A stretch of DNA of 64,000 nt from Dactylosporangium sp040689395 (GCF_040689395.1 NZ_JBFAZX010000011.1:148444-212443); one strand, 5' to 3'. Positions 8,698 through 16,906 are shown, counted from the first letter of the stretch. Notes: generated by a model from the sequence alone, not told the origin. Numbers and translations are program-made.

Positions 8698-11319
8698 TCA
8701 CTCCCCAGAGGGGTCCGCCTCGGCGAGGATGCGCACGGTGCCCGCGGTACCGTCGAGCTCGATCAGGGCCCCCTCGGGGATGCGGCTGGTGGCGCCTGGC
8801 ACGGCGACGACCGTCGGCACGCCGAGCAGCCGCCCGGTGATCGCGGTGTGGGACAGCAGCGTGCCGTGTTCCACGACGAGCCCTTTCGCCGCCATCATCA
8901 GAAACAGCCAGCCGGGGTCGGTCTCGCGGGCGACGAGGATCGCGTCGCGGCACGTCTCCGGTGGCACCGACGGGTCGAGCACCAGCCGTGCCGGGGCCCG
9001 CACGACGCCGGGCGCGGAGCCGAGCCCGGTGAGCACCCCGACGGCGTCGGCGGCCGGGACCGGGGTCACCTCCACGGCGCCGGGCAGCATGTCGGCGAGC
9101 GGCCCGGTGGCCGGGGTGCGCAGGAGGCCGGGCCGGCCGGGACGGGTCTCGGCGAGGAGCCGTTCGCGGCGCCGGGCGGCGGCGAGGTCGCGCAGCGCGG
9201 CGCACGGCAGGGTGCCGTCGTAGGCGCCGAGGACCTCGGCGACGGTGAGGTCGCGGATGTCGAGCGGGTCGTCGAGGTGCCCGGTGGCGTGCAGGTCACC
9301 GCCGAGCCGCCAGAGGATGTCGCGGGAGAGCCCGTACAGCTGCGTGCGGCAGAACCGGGTGTCCTCGCGGATCCGCGCGATGAACCGCACGTAGCGGGAC
9401 AGGGTGCGCAGGACACTGCGGCGCAACCGGCCGGGACAGCGCGCGGCGAGTTCCTCGGCGGCCTGGCGGGCGGCCCGCTGCTCCGCCTGGAGCAGGGATT
9501 CGACCGTGCGGCCCTGGGTGATGTACGGGCGCAGCAGCTCCAACAGGGTCCACGGCTGCTGGCGCGGGGTGGGCTGTTCGAGCTTGAGGTCGTGCAGGGC
9601 GCGGTCGCCGTAGCGGCGTAGGTAGTCGGCGGCGGCCTCGGCAACGGGCGCGCCGTGCCGGCCGGTGCTGATGTCGTGCCACACCTCGCGGGGGCGTTCG
9701 CCGGACTCGACGGCGGCGCGCAGCACCGGGTCGGCGGCGACGAGCTCGGCGAGGGCGACGGCGGCGCGGACCGACTGCAGCGAGCGGTTGGCGGGCCCAC
9801 CGGTGAGCAGGCCGGTGAGCAGGCCCTTCGCGCCGCCCGACCACCGGCCGAGCAGGCGCATCAGGGCCTTGACGGCGAGCAGCCCATAGATGGAGTTGGT
9901 GAGGGTGACGCCCCAGCGGACGCTCATCGCCGCCCACAGCTCGCGGTAGGCGGCGACGAGCTGGTGCGGGGTGCGCCCGGACAGCTCGCCCGCGTCCGCC
10001 ATGACGCCGTCCCACCAGCGCAGGAACTCCCTGGCCTGCCTCGGGTGGCGGGTGGCGCGCAGGAGCGTGCCGGGCAGGGCGAGCCACGCCCGCCGACGGG
10101 GCCGGGTGACGGGTGGGCGGACCTCGCCGGTGACGCCCATGCCGTCCTGCCACACGTCGCGGACCAGGTCGAACACCGGCATCTGCCCGTGCAGGGCGTG
10201 CCAGGCCGCGAGGCGGTAGTACACGCGGCCGTCGAGGTGCGCGACGAGCTGCTCCAGGTGGTGGCGGTTGGCGTCGAGGGTGCGGGCCGGCACGCCCATG
10301 CGGTGGTAGAGGTCGCCGAACGCGCGCCGGTAGAACTCCTGCGCCTGGGAGAAGGTGAGCGCGCCGGAGACGCCCGGATAGCTCTCGGTGATGTTGTGGT
10401 TGGCCCAGTACAGCGGCGGCCCGGCGGGCATGACCATCGGCCGGGCCTGCACGAGGTGCAGGGTTCCGTCGGCGGTGATGGTGCCCTCGACGTCCTGCGG
10501 GCCGCCGAAGAACGCCTCCGCCCGCGCGGCGAGGGCGGCGACGGCGCGGGCGGTGCGGTCGTCGAGCACCGGCGCGTCGGCCAGGTCCGCCGGTACGGGC
10601 AGCAGCGCGAGCTCGTCCGACCCGGCCGGGGGCGGGCCGACCATCCGTTCCTTGCGGACCAGGTCGGCGGTCACGGTGGTGCCGGTGACGTGGAAGTGGT
10701 CGACGTCGGCCTTCTCCTGCACGACGCCCTCGCCGATGCCGTGCGCGGCGGCGATGACGGTGCGCCGCGCCCCGTCGCGCGGGTCACGGGTAAACGCCAC
10801 AAACGAGCGGGTGCCGGGCACCATCAGCTGCACGCCGACCGCGATCCGGGTCCGGGCCGGGTCCAGGCCGCGAAGCTCCCGGTAGGCCACGGCCCGCGCG
10901 GCGAACGCCGACGCCCAGCAGGCCGCGATCCGGTCCGCGACCCGGCCGGCGGGCACGTACAGGAAGCTGTCGCTCATGCCCGCGAACGGGTCCGCGCCGT
11001 CCTCACCGTCCACACCGTCCACCGTGGACGCCACGGCGCAGGCCCGGACGGCGAACACCGCGTCGGGGCCGAACCGGGCGGCGACCTCGTCCAGGATCTC
11101 CTGCGACACCGACGCGGCCCGCAGCGCCTCGGCGGCCCGCTCCCACCGGTCGGGCCCGGCGCCGAGCTCGATGCTCGCGAAGGCGTCGTCGAACGCCGTC
11201 GCGGGGACGGCGATCAGGTCCGGCACCGGAAACCCGGCGGCCCGCATCCGGACCAGGCGGGCGAACTTGTGCCCGACGAGCGCCGGGTCGGCGACATCCG
11301 TGACGGTCGTGATCGTCAT
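8698..11319 (-). CDS. rifampin-phosphotransferase-like dikinase (PEP-synthase fold)
   Basis: An 873-residue three-part enzyme. The N-terminal 310 residues form the ATP-grasp domain (VFAVRACAVAS, VAFTRDPRDG, EGTITADGTLHLVQARPM). The central 450 residues are helical and match the position of the substrate domain in rifampin phosphotransferases. The C-terminal 110 residues form the swivelling phosphohistidine domain with TLLSHTAI, where H824 is the expected carrier. Length and order match rifampin phosphotransferase (about 867 residues), not the 790-residue PEP synthase. Such enzymes pass the beta-phosphate of ATP to a hydroxyl of a small molecule. Its ATG overlaps the nitroreductase stop (ATGA). 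Inside a biosynthetic operon, a biosynthetic or self-protection phosphorylation is as likely as rifampin resistance. Confidence 0.85.
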   Translation of the reverse strand: MTITTVTDVADPALVGHKFARLVRMRAAGFPVPDLIAVPATAFDDAFASIELGAGPDRWERAAEALRAASVSQEILDEVAARFGPDAVFAVRACAVASTVDGVDGEDGADPFAGMSDSFLYVPAGRVADRIAACWASAFAARAVAYRELRGLDPARTRIAVGVQLMVPGTRSFVAFTRDPRDGARRTVIAAAHGIGEGVVQEKADVDHFHVTGTTVTADLVRKERMVGPPPAGSDELALLPVPADLADAPVLDDRTARAVAALAARAEAFFGGPQDVEGTITADGTLHLVQARPMVMPAGPPLYWANHNITESYPGVSGALTFSQAQEFYRRAFGDLYHRMGVPARTLDANRHHLEQLVAHLDGRVYYRLAAWHALHGQMPVFDLVRDVWQDGMGVTGEVRPPVTRPRRRAWLALPGTLLRATRHPRQAREFLRWWDGVMADAGELSGRTPHQLVAAYRELWAAMSVRWGVTLTNSIYGLLAVKALMRLLGRWSGGAKGLLTGLLTGGPANRSLQSVRAAVALAELVAADPVLRAAVESGERPREVWHDISTGRHGAPVAEAAADYLRRYGDRALHDLKLEQPTPRQQPWTLLELLRPYITQGRTVESLLQAEQRAARQAAEELAARCPGRLRRSVLRTLSRYVRFIARIREDTRFCRTQLYGLSRDILWRLGGDLHATGHLDDPLDIRDLTVAEVLGAYDGTLPCAALRDLAAARRRERLLAETRPGRPGLLRTPATGPLADMLPGAVEVTPVPAADAVGVLTGLGSAPGVVRAPARLVLDPSVPPETCRDAILVARETDPGWLFLMMAAKGLVVEHGTLLSHTAITGRLLGVPTVVAVPGATSRIPEGALIELDGTAGTVRILAEADPSGE

Positions 11320-11927
11320 CTCTCGTTCCAGCCGTCGATGTGGATGACACTGTCCAGCGGGCCGCGCCGCGCGGGGCGGAAGCCGCTGCCGATCGGGTAC
11401 GCGGTCGGGATCAGCGCGCCCTGCCGGACGCCGTCGGGCAGCCGGAGCAGCTCGGCGACCTCGGCCTCCCGGTCCAGGTGCACGGAGGTCCAAGCGGTGG
11501 CGAGGCCCCGTGCCCGGGCGGCGAGCATGTAGCTCCACGCGGCCGGCAGCAGCGACCCCCAGATGCCGGCCTGGTTACCGGTGCCGAGACCGCCCGGCAG
11601 CGAAAGGCACGGCACGACCAGGACGGGGACCTGCCCGATATGCTCGGCGAGGTACCGGGCGCTGGCCAGGTCTCGGGGCGGGACGCGTGGATCGGTGACG
11701 TCCGGTGGGTAGCGCTGCTCGAAGGCCGCCCGGTAGACCTTGCCGATCGCGGAACGCAGCGCCGGGTCGGTGACGACCAGCCACCGCCAGTGCTGCCGGC
11801 CCGCTCCGGTCGGCGCCTGCACGGCCAGCTCCAGGCAGGCGCGGACGTCGGCGAGGTCGACCGGACGGGTCAGGTCGAGCCGGCGGCGCACCGACCGGGT
11901 GGTGGCGAGCACCTCGGCCGCGTCCAT
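11316..11927 (-). CDS. nitroreductase-family FMN oxidoreductase
   Basis: A 203-residue protein with the nitroreductase N-terminal pattern (TTRSVRRRLDL, then LELAVQAPTGAGRQHWRWLVV) for FMN-phosphate binding and the late AARARGLATAWTSVH block. The fold is a homodimeric FMN enzyme using NAD(P)H. Substrates in the family range from nitro groups to enones and saturation reactions in biosynthesis. The start ATG at 11927 overlaps the stop of the methyltransferase gene by one base (TGATG) and the gene's own stop overlaps the next ATG. Translation of the three genes is therefore coupled, which argues for a shared pathway. Confidence 0.88.
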   Translation of the reverse strand: MDAAEVLATTRSVRRRLDLTRPVDLADVRACLELAVQAPTGAGRQHWRWLVVTDPALRSAIGKVYRAAFEQRYPPDVTDPRVPPRDLASARYLAEHIGQVPVLVVPCLSLPGGLGTGNQAGIWGSLLPAAWSYMLAARARGLATAWTSVHLDREAEVAELLRLPDGVRQGALIPTAYPIGSGFRPARRGPLDSVIHIDGWNER

Positions 11928-12523
11928 CACCACACGCCCGGGACCAGGCGCTTGCGGCTCACGGCGTAGTCGCGGTAGCCGGGCATGTCCCACAGCACCT
12001 GTTCCTCCACCCGCAGCCGCCACACGATGGCCGCGACGAGGGCGCAGAGCGCCAGGACCGCGGCGAGGCCGGGGAAGCACCCGACGAGACCGAGGTGGGC
12101 CAGGATCATGCCGGCGTAGGCGGGGTGCCGCACCATGCGATACGGCCCGTGGGTGACGGCGACCTGGTCGCTGCGGCGCACTACGTGATGGGAGTAGAAC
12201 CGGCCCAGGGTGCGGATCGCGATCTCCCGCAGGACGATGCCGCCGACGAACAGCGCGGCCGTCGCCCAGAACCAGGCGGCACGCTCCCCCGGCACCAGCA
12301 GGCAGCAGCCGATGGTGGCGAGCCGGGCCGCGCCGTAGGGCACGATCGTCCACGCGTCCTGCGGCGCGTTGGTGGCGCGCAGTGCGACCGGGGCCTCCAC
12401 GAGCAGCCACAGCGCATACAGGCCGATGACGACGAGCGCGGCCGGGTCGTCGCGGTGCACGTATGCGCCACCGGCGAGAAGCCCGAACGCGACGACGAAG
12501 ATGATCCAGGGTGCAGCTCTCAT
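11927..12523 (-). CDS. isoprenylcysteine carboxyl methyltransferase (ICMT) family membrane methyltransferase
   Basis: A 198-residue protein with about five membrane helices and the C-terminal ICMT signature: HGPYRMVRHPAYAGMI (SAM-binding loop) and RVEEQVLWDMPGYRDYAVSR. The family methylates carboxylates or related groups on membrane-buried, often isoprenoid, substrates. In bacteria several members serve natural-product pathways. ATG at 12523 is preferred because CGGAG lies eight bases upstream. The in-frame GTG at 12532 would sit directly on that site. It is the second gene of the run starting with the AfsA-like gene, 72 bases downstream of it. Confidence 0.88.
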   Translation of the reverse strand: MRAAPWIIFVVAFGLLAGGAYVHRDDPAALVVIGLYALWLLVEAPVALRATNAPQDAWTIVPYGAARLATIGCCLLVPGERAAWFWATAALFVGGIVLREIAIRTLGRFYSHHVVRRSDQVAVTHGPYRMVRHPAYAGMILAHLGLVGCFPGLAAVLALCALVAAIVWRLRVEEQVLWDMPGYRDYAVSRKRLVPGVW

Positions 12524-12595
12524 ACGGTCCACTCCGGTCGGTGCGGGATCTCCAGGACGGCGTCGCCGGCCGCGACGCTCAGCACCGCCGGCACC

Positions 12596-13399
12596 TCACG
12601 CCGACCTCACCTTCCGGTAGGCGGCCGGCGACATCGTGTGGGTGACGAGCCGGACGGTGCCGAGGTCGGCCGTCCCGGCGTGCAGGCCCATGTCGAACGC
12701 GGTCCGCGGCCGGGGCTTCCCGGCCGGTCGGCGCCAGCTCACCCGCAGCGGCAGGTCGGCGGGAGGAGCGGCCGGGATGTCGGCGCTCAGGTCGATCCAG
12801 ACGACATGGACGCCGTACGGGTGACCGTTGGCGATGTGGCCGAGCATGAGCACCAGCTGCCGGGCCGCCTCGATCACCTCGATCGGCTCCCGCAGGTCGC
12901 CGGGCGCCGCGAGGGTCGCACAGCGCAGCACGGCGCAGGTGACCTCACCGGACGGCGACTCGGTGGGCGCACCCAGCATGACGGTGCTCAGGTCGGCCCG
13001 GTGCACGAGCCTGGGCTCGGCGGGGGCGGTGAGCGTCGCGGTCCCGCTGCGGCTGTGCCCGGCGGCCGGCCCGACCTCGGGAAGGTCCGTCCCGGGCAGC
13101 ACGGTGACGGTGCCGCGGCAGATGTCCCGGACGGTGCCGCCGACGGACTGGGTGGCGGTGAGGTCGAGGGTGTCGCCGGTCCGGTCGCAGTGCAGCTCGA
13201 CCGCCCCGTCGAGCTCACCGAACGCCGGGAATGTGAATGCGAGCCGCAGCCGCCGGTCCGGTCGCCGCACCGCGCCGCCGGTGACGTCGTCGGCGAGCCC
13301 GAGCAGGCCGGCGACCAGCAGATTGCCGGGTAGATGGTCGACCGGGTGGTCGAAGAAGAACGGATGGTGCCGGTCCACGCGCAACGGAGCCGTCCGCAT
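12596..13399 (-). CDS. AfsA/ScbA-type double-hotdog enzyme (gamma-butyrolactone synthase family)
   Basis: A 267-residue protein with the AfsA signature HHPFFFDHPVDHLPGNLL near the N-terminus (residues 11-28) and a second hotdog repeat starting about RLVHRADLSTVML and holding IEVIEAARQLVLMLGH. AfsA condenses a beta-ketoacyl-ACP with dihydroxyacetone phosphate, the first step of A-factor-type signals. Relatives also act in structural pathways such as salinipostin (Spt9). The start ATG at 13399 has GGGGAG six bases upstream. The longer frame to 13507 runs through the AT-rich promoter. A promoter and inverted repeat lie immediately upstream. No neighbouring gene encodes the TetR-type receptor that usually accompanies signalling AfsA, which favours a biosynthetic role. 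Confidence 0.88.
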   Translation of the reverse strand: MRTAPLRVDRHHPFFFDHPVDHLPGNLLVAGLLGLADDVTGGAVRRPDRRLRLAFTFPAFGELDGAVELHCDRTGDTLDLTATQSVGGTVRDICRGTVTVLPGTDLPEVGPAAGHSRSGTATLTAPAEPRLVHRADLSTVMLGAPTESPSGEVTCAVLRCATLAAPGDLREPIEVIEAARQLVLMLGHIANGHPYGVHVVWIDLSADIPAAPPADLPLRVSWRRPAGKPRPRTAFDMGLHAGTADLGTVRLVTHTMSPAAYRKVRSA

Positions 13400-13442
13400 C
13401 AATGCTCCCCATTCACCTCTATGACGCGATGCGAAGAGTCGA

Positions 13443-13471
13443 AGTATGGTTTCAAAACTTGCGTCCGTCAA
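13443..13471 (-). promoter_or_regulatory. predicted promoter of the AfsA-like gene cluster
   Basis: On the minus strand TTGACG (13471-13466) and CATACT (13448-13443) are separated by 17 bases. This would place the transcript start near 13436, about 37 bases ahead of the AfsA-like ATG. The whole 13400-13620 stretch is AT-rich against GC-rich flanks, as expected of a promoter region. Confidence 0.5.
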
Positions 13472-13475
13472 TACA

Positions 13476-13497
13476 GGCGAAATCGTTAAAATTCGCC
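13476..13497. promoter_or_regulatory. inverted repeat, candidate operator upstream of the AfsA-like promoter
   Basis: GGCGAA and TTCGCC are perfect inverted half-sites separated by 10 bases (22 bp in all, close to two helical turns from centre to centre with flanks). The site ends five bases upstream of the predicted -35 element, a position suited to an activator or repressor. No regulator gene lies next to it. Confidence 0.4.
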
Positions 13498-13868
13498 GCA
13501 CAGTCATACTTTCGGATGATCTCCATTCATCCTGACGGCGTTACACTGATAGCCCCCGCATCGGTTGCCCGCGAATGCGAAACAATGCGGTAACAAAGCG
13601 GCCATGATGTACCGGCATATTCAATGACCGACAGGCCGAGGTTCGCCGAGGTCGTCCGGCAGGTAGCGGACATGCACCCGACCCGGCCGGCGGGCCCCGG
13701 CGCAGGTCGGGTCGTAGCGGCCGACGGCCTCTCCGCTCGGCGACCTCGTCCCCGGCCAGCGGCAACGCGGTCACCCCGTGACCCGCCCTGGCTCGGGGCG
13801 GGCCCGACGCAGCGGGCCGCGGTGTCGCCGCCGGTCGCAGTCCACGGTGCCACGGTGCGGCGCACCTA

Positions 13869-14189
13869 CTACCGGTTGCCGGTCTCCCAAAGGTGTGCAT
13901 CGTCAAACTGCACCCAGGTCGGCACGTGGCGCACGGTCACGTTACGGACGACGGCCACGAGCTCCGCGGTCACCGGTAGTCCTCCGCGCCGAGTCCGGCC
14001 GCCGCGCCGGCCGGACTCGGCGGCCGGCCCGCCGGCCGGGCGCCGACGTGTTCGGCCCGCCCGGCCGGGGTCGGCGTCCCGAGCAGCACCCGGGTGTCGA
14101 CCTCGGCCCCGACCGGCACCCGGATCCGGCCGACCATCCGGACGGCGAGCAGCCAGCGGCGCTTTGGTCGCGCTTGAACGAGCACAGCT
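13869..14189 (-). pseudogene. possible remnant of a minus-strand gene (two overlapping small frames)
   Basis: A stretch reading VLVQARPKRRWLLAVRMVGR and continuing to a TGA at 13970 looks protein-like. A second 34-codon frame begins with a GTG overlapping that stop (GTGA at 13973) and reads VTAELVAVVRNVTVRHVPTW to a TAG at 13869. No clear start, ribosome site or family is visible, and a strong hairpin lies inside. It may be the decayed end of a gene once divergent from the MFS exporter. Confidence 0.25.
13989..14020. repeat. perfect 12-bp inverted repeat with 8-base loop
   Basis: CCGAGTCCGGCC at 13989-14000 is exactly complementary to GGCCGGACTCGG at 14009-14020. The GC-rich stem without a T-run is typical of actinomycete terminators. 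Here it sits between the divergent AfsA-like and MFS genes, inside the possible remnant, so its role is unclear. Confidence 0.6.
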
Positions 14190-14287
14190 CCGCCCGTAGC
14201 ATCAACGCATGCATACCTGCCGCATTCAGGTAGCTTTGCATCGAGGTCAATGTCCCCTTCGACACCAATGTCGAGGGTAATTGCCGC

Positions 14288-15538
14288 GTGAGCCGTATGC
14301 GGAGCACAGCAACGAACCGGGCCGAAATGAACTCGCTGCTGGCGGCGAGCGGCATCTCCGGCATCGGCGACGGGCTGCGCCAGGCCGCCATACCACTGCT
14401 CGCCGCGACGCTGACCCGCAGCCCGTCGGCGGTGGCCGCGGTGGCCGTGGCGCAGACGCTGTCCTGGTTGCTCATCAGCATGCCGGCAGGCGCACTGGTC
14501 GACCGCTGGGACCGGCGCCGCACGATCCTCATCGTCAACGTCGTGCGCGGCCTGCTCATGCTCGCGCTGGGCGCCCTCGTCGTGTCCGGCACCGCCACCC
14601 TGCCGCTGCTGGTCGTCCTCGCGTTCGTCTTCGCCTCGGTAGAGGTGGTGTCGGACGCCACCGCGCAGGCACTGCTTCCGGCCATCGTCGCGCGCAGTGA
14701 TCTCGAGTGGGCCAACGGTCGGCTGTTCGCCCTGCAGACCGGCACCGCGCAGTTCGTCGGGCCACCGCTGGGCGGTCTGCTGTTCGCCGTCAGCAGGTCC
14801 GTGCCGTTCCTGGTCGACGGCGTCAGCTTCCTCGCCGCCACCGTCTTGTTGCGTCGCATCCGCCGCACGCCCCCGGCCGAGACGATCCACGGACGGCTGG
14901 GCACACGGATCGTCGAAGGCTTGCGATTCCTGCTGCGCCATCGGGTGCTTCGGGTGGTCGCGCTCATGTCCGGGTTCGGCAACCTGATGTTGCAGACGTT
15001 CGCGTCGGTCTTTGTGCTCTACGTCCTCGAGGAACTGCACAGCAGTGCGGTGGTCTACGGCATCCTTCTCGCGGTTCTCGCCGCCGGTGTGACGGTCGGT
15101 AGCCTCCTCGCGCCGCGCGCAAAGCGGCGCTTCGGCGAAACCGCCGTGTTGGTGGGCGGCGCGGGCATGCTGGGCGTGCCGCTCGGCGCCCTGGCCATCG
15201 TGCCCAATGTGGTGGTCACCGGCGTGGCAGTGTTCCTGTCCGGGCTCGGCATGGGCTTGTGGCAGGTGATGTCGTCCTCGCTGCGCCAGGCGGTCACACC
15301 CGATCGGCTACTGGGGCGGGTGATGGCTTCGTACCGGCTGGTCGGCCGCGGTGCCAGTTCGCTCGGCGGGGTCTTGGGCGGTGCGCTGGCCGCCGTTTTC
15401 GGGTTGCGCGCGCCGTCGCTTGCGTGCGCGCTGGGCATGTTGGTCGTGGTCGTGCTGGCGTTTCCCGCGCTGCGCCCCCGCGTCGTCGCTGAGGCAAGAG
15501 AAGTAGTGGACCTGGACGTGCCGCCGTCCTCGGCCTAA
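14288..15538 (+). CDS. MFS transporter (drug exporter type)
   Basis: A 416-residue protein with about twelve membrane helices. The loop GALVDRWDRRRTILIVN between helices 2 and 3 is the MFS motif A variant, and PDRLLGRVMASYRLVGRG is the matching loop in the second half. Proton-driven export of a small molecule is the family role. GTG at 14288 is used; ATG at 14297 is an alternative. It points away from the AfsA-like cluster and begins about 890 bases from it, so it could export the cluster's product, but no sequence feature proves that. Its TAA overlaps the stop of the convergent DUF4240 gene. Confidence 0.87.
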   Translation: MSRMRSTATNRAEMNSLLAASGISGIGDGLRQAAIPLLAATLTRSPSAVAAVAVAQTLSWLLISMPAGALVDRWDRRRTILIVNVVRGLLMLALGALVVSGTATLPLLVVLAFVFASVEVVSDATAQALLPAIVARSDLEWANGRLFALQTGTAQFVGPPLGGLLFAVSRSVPFLVDGVSFLAATVLLRRIRRTPPAETIHGRLGTRIVEGLRFLLRHRVLRVVALMSGFGNLMLQTFASVFVLYVLEELHSSAVVYGILLAVLAAGVTVGSLLAPRAKRRFGETAVLVGGAGMLGVPLGALAIVPNVVVTGVAVFLSGLGMGLWQVMSSSLRQAVTPDRLLGRVMASYRLVGRGASSLGGVLGGALAAVFGLRAPSLACALGMLVVVVLAFPALRPRVVAEAREVVDLDVPPSSA

Positions 15539-16089
15539 AGGTAGATCTCGGCAAGGCGGGGGTAGCGGGCGCGCACCTCACTGTCATCGTCGTGGTCGAA
15601 GTCGTCGCCGAGGAGCGGCCCGTTGAACGTTTCTGCGGGCAGTTCGGCGCGCGCCGCGTTGACGGCGGCGTAGAAGTCCTCGTCCTCGTCGAACGCCGCT
15701 TGCCCGACGCTGAGCATGTCCTCGCACTCGAGGAAGTCGTCGTCGGGATCGATGCCGAGTTCGGCGAGCGTGTCCGGGTCCCGCAGTGCCCGCTCCCAGA
15801 TGCTGCGGCCCTGCGCGACGAGCCAGCCGCGGAAGTAGTCGAAGCCGTCGTCGGAGCAACCCCCTCGCATGAGGTAGGCAGCACCCCAGAGGTTCCAGTC
15901 GTATGACTCCGCGTCGAGCGCGTCATAGCGGAGGTCGAACGCGACGGCCGCCTCCCGGCCCAACTCGGTGAGGCGGTCCCCGATACGCTCGGCCACTTCC
16001 TCGGCGCCTTCACCGGTCCGGGTGTCGTCGACGCCCTCGCGTGCACGTTCGATGATTGCCCAGAACTCGTCCCGATCCATGATCGCCAT
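15535..16089 (-). CDS. DUF4240 family protein
   Basis: A 184-residue acidic soluble protein that opens with MDRDEFWAIIERAR and holds YLMRGGCSDDGFDYFRGWL, the block that defines DUF4240. Members are widespread in Streptomyces-type genomes and have no established function. ATG at 16089 has AGGA about eight bases upstream; the ATG at 16080 is also possible. The gene stands alone, convergent with the MFS exporter and 285 bases downstream of the HxlR gene. Confidence 0.88.
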   Translation of the reverse strand: MAIMDRDEFWAIIERAREGVDDTRTGEGAEEVAERIGDRLTELGREAAVAFDLRYDALDAESYDWNLWGAAYLMRGGCSDDGFDYFRGWLVAQGRSIWERALRDPDTLAELGIDPDDDFLECEDMLSVGQAAFDEDEDFYAAVNAARAELPAETFNGPLLGDDFDHDDDSEVRARYPRLAEIYL

Positions 16090-16374
16090 GCCCGCGATCC
16101 TGCCATGCCACGCGGCCTGCCAGTGCGGTCGGCATCGTTGCGGGTAGCCGTGGGCTTCGCCCCCGCCGAGAATGCCACCAGGGAAGCCGGCCATAGGACC
16201 CGACGCTCCGGCGCGCATCCGCAACACACCGGGCCGGGGAGGGCCTCCCAAGTTCCCGCCGCCGCCATCTGAACGTTCCGCACCTGATCGTGGCATGGGA
16301 GTGCGCCGCGACATGGGTGGGATGCGGCCAGGAGTGGCGGGAGCCTGGTCCGATCAGACCTTCCGCAATTGCGC

Positions 16375-16869
16375 CTATTCGACGCTTTCCCGCTCAGCGG
16401 CGGCATAGGCGGCGCTGAGTCGCTCGAACGGGCCTGGGCCGTCGTGCGGCTTCGGCGGGGCGCCGAGGTGGCGAACGCGGAGTTCGTCCATGAGCTCCTC
16501 GATGAACGCCGGACCCGCATCGCGCATGAACTGCTGCCGGCTTCGGAGCTCGGCGCTGCCGGAGGTCCAGTCGAGGCCCCAGTTACCGAGAGCATAGATG
16601 ATCGGCAGCGTCTGGATGCCGGCTTCGGTCAGGCTGAAGCGCGCGCGCTGCCCGCGGGCGGCGGTGCCCCGGGTGAGGATCCCCGCATCGATGAGCCGCT
16701 TGAGGCGGTCGGCGAGGATGTTCGAGGCGATGCCCTCAATCGACCCGGTGAGCAGCGCGCGGAAGTATCGGCGGTCGCCGAAGATGACATCGCGCAGGAC
16801 GAGCAACGACCAGCGATCTCCGAGCACCTCGACGGCGGCGTTGATCGGACACCCGGACCGTGGTTCCAC
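16375..16869 (-). CDS. HxlR-family winged-helix regulator
   Basis: A 164-residue protein. Residues 7-90 form the HxlR winged helix: CPINAAVEVLGDRWSLLVLR, then the recognition region IASNILADRLKRLIDAGIL and a wing. The conserved N-terminal cysteine is C7, the residue used for redox or electrophile sensing in YodB-like members. The C-terminal 60 residues are an extra helical region. The start is GTG at 16869 with GGAGGAG just upstream. It is divergent from the DHFR-like/MBL operon and an HxlR-type palindrome lies between them, so it most likely represses that operon and itself. Confidence 0.92.
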   Translation of the reverse strand: MEPRSGCPINAAVEVLGDRWSLLVLRDVIFGDRRYFRALLTGSIEGIASNILADRLKRLIDAGILTRGTAARGQRARFSLTEAGIQTLPIIYALGNWGLDWTSGSAELRSRQQFMRDAGPAFIEELMDELRVRHLGAPPKPHDGPGPFERLSAAYAAAERESVE

Positions 16870-16878
16870 GACTCCTCC

Positions 16879-16906
16879 TTGACAGGTATTTCGCTCTCAA
16901 TATAGT
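16879..16906 (+). promoter_or_regulatory. strong sigma-70-type promoter of the DHFR-like operon
   Basis: A consensus TTGACA at 16879-16884 is followed after 16 bases by TATAGT at 16901-16906. Transcription would begin near 16913, about 30 bases before the ATG at 16944. Such a close match to consensus is unusual in high-GC DNA and implies a promoter held down by a repressor. Confidence 0.75.

Noticed and set aside
9655..11532. 625-codon plus-strand frame
   Set aside because: It is the complement of the dikinase gene, with the composition typical of antisense frames in GC-rich DNA.
13970..15040. Minus-strand frames of about 350 codons over the MFS gene
   Set aside because: They are antisense to twelve clear membrane helices; only the part beyond the MFS start (13970-14189) was kept as a possible remnant.
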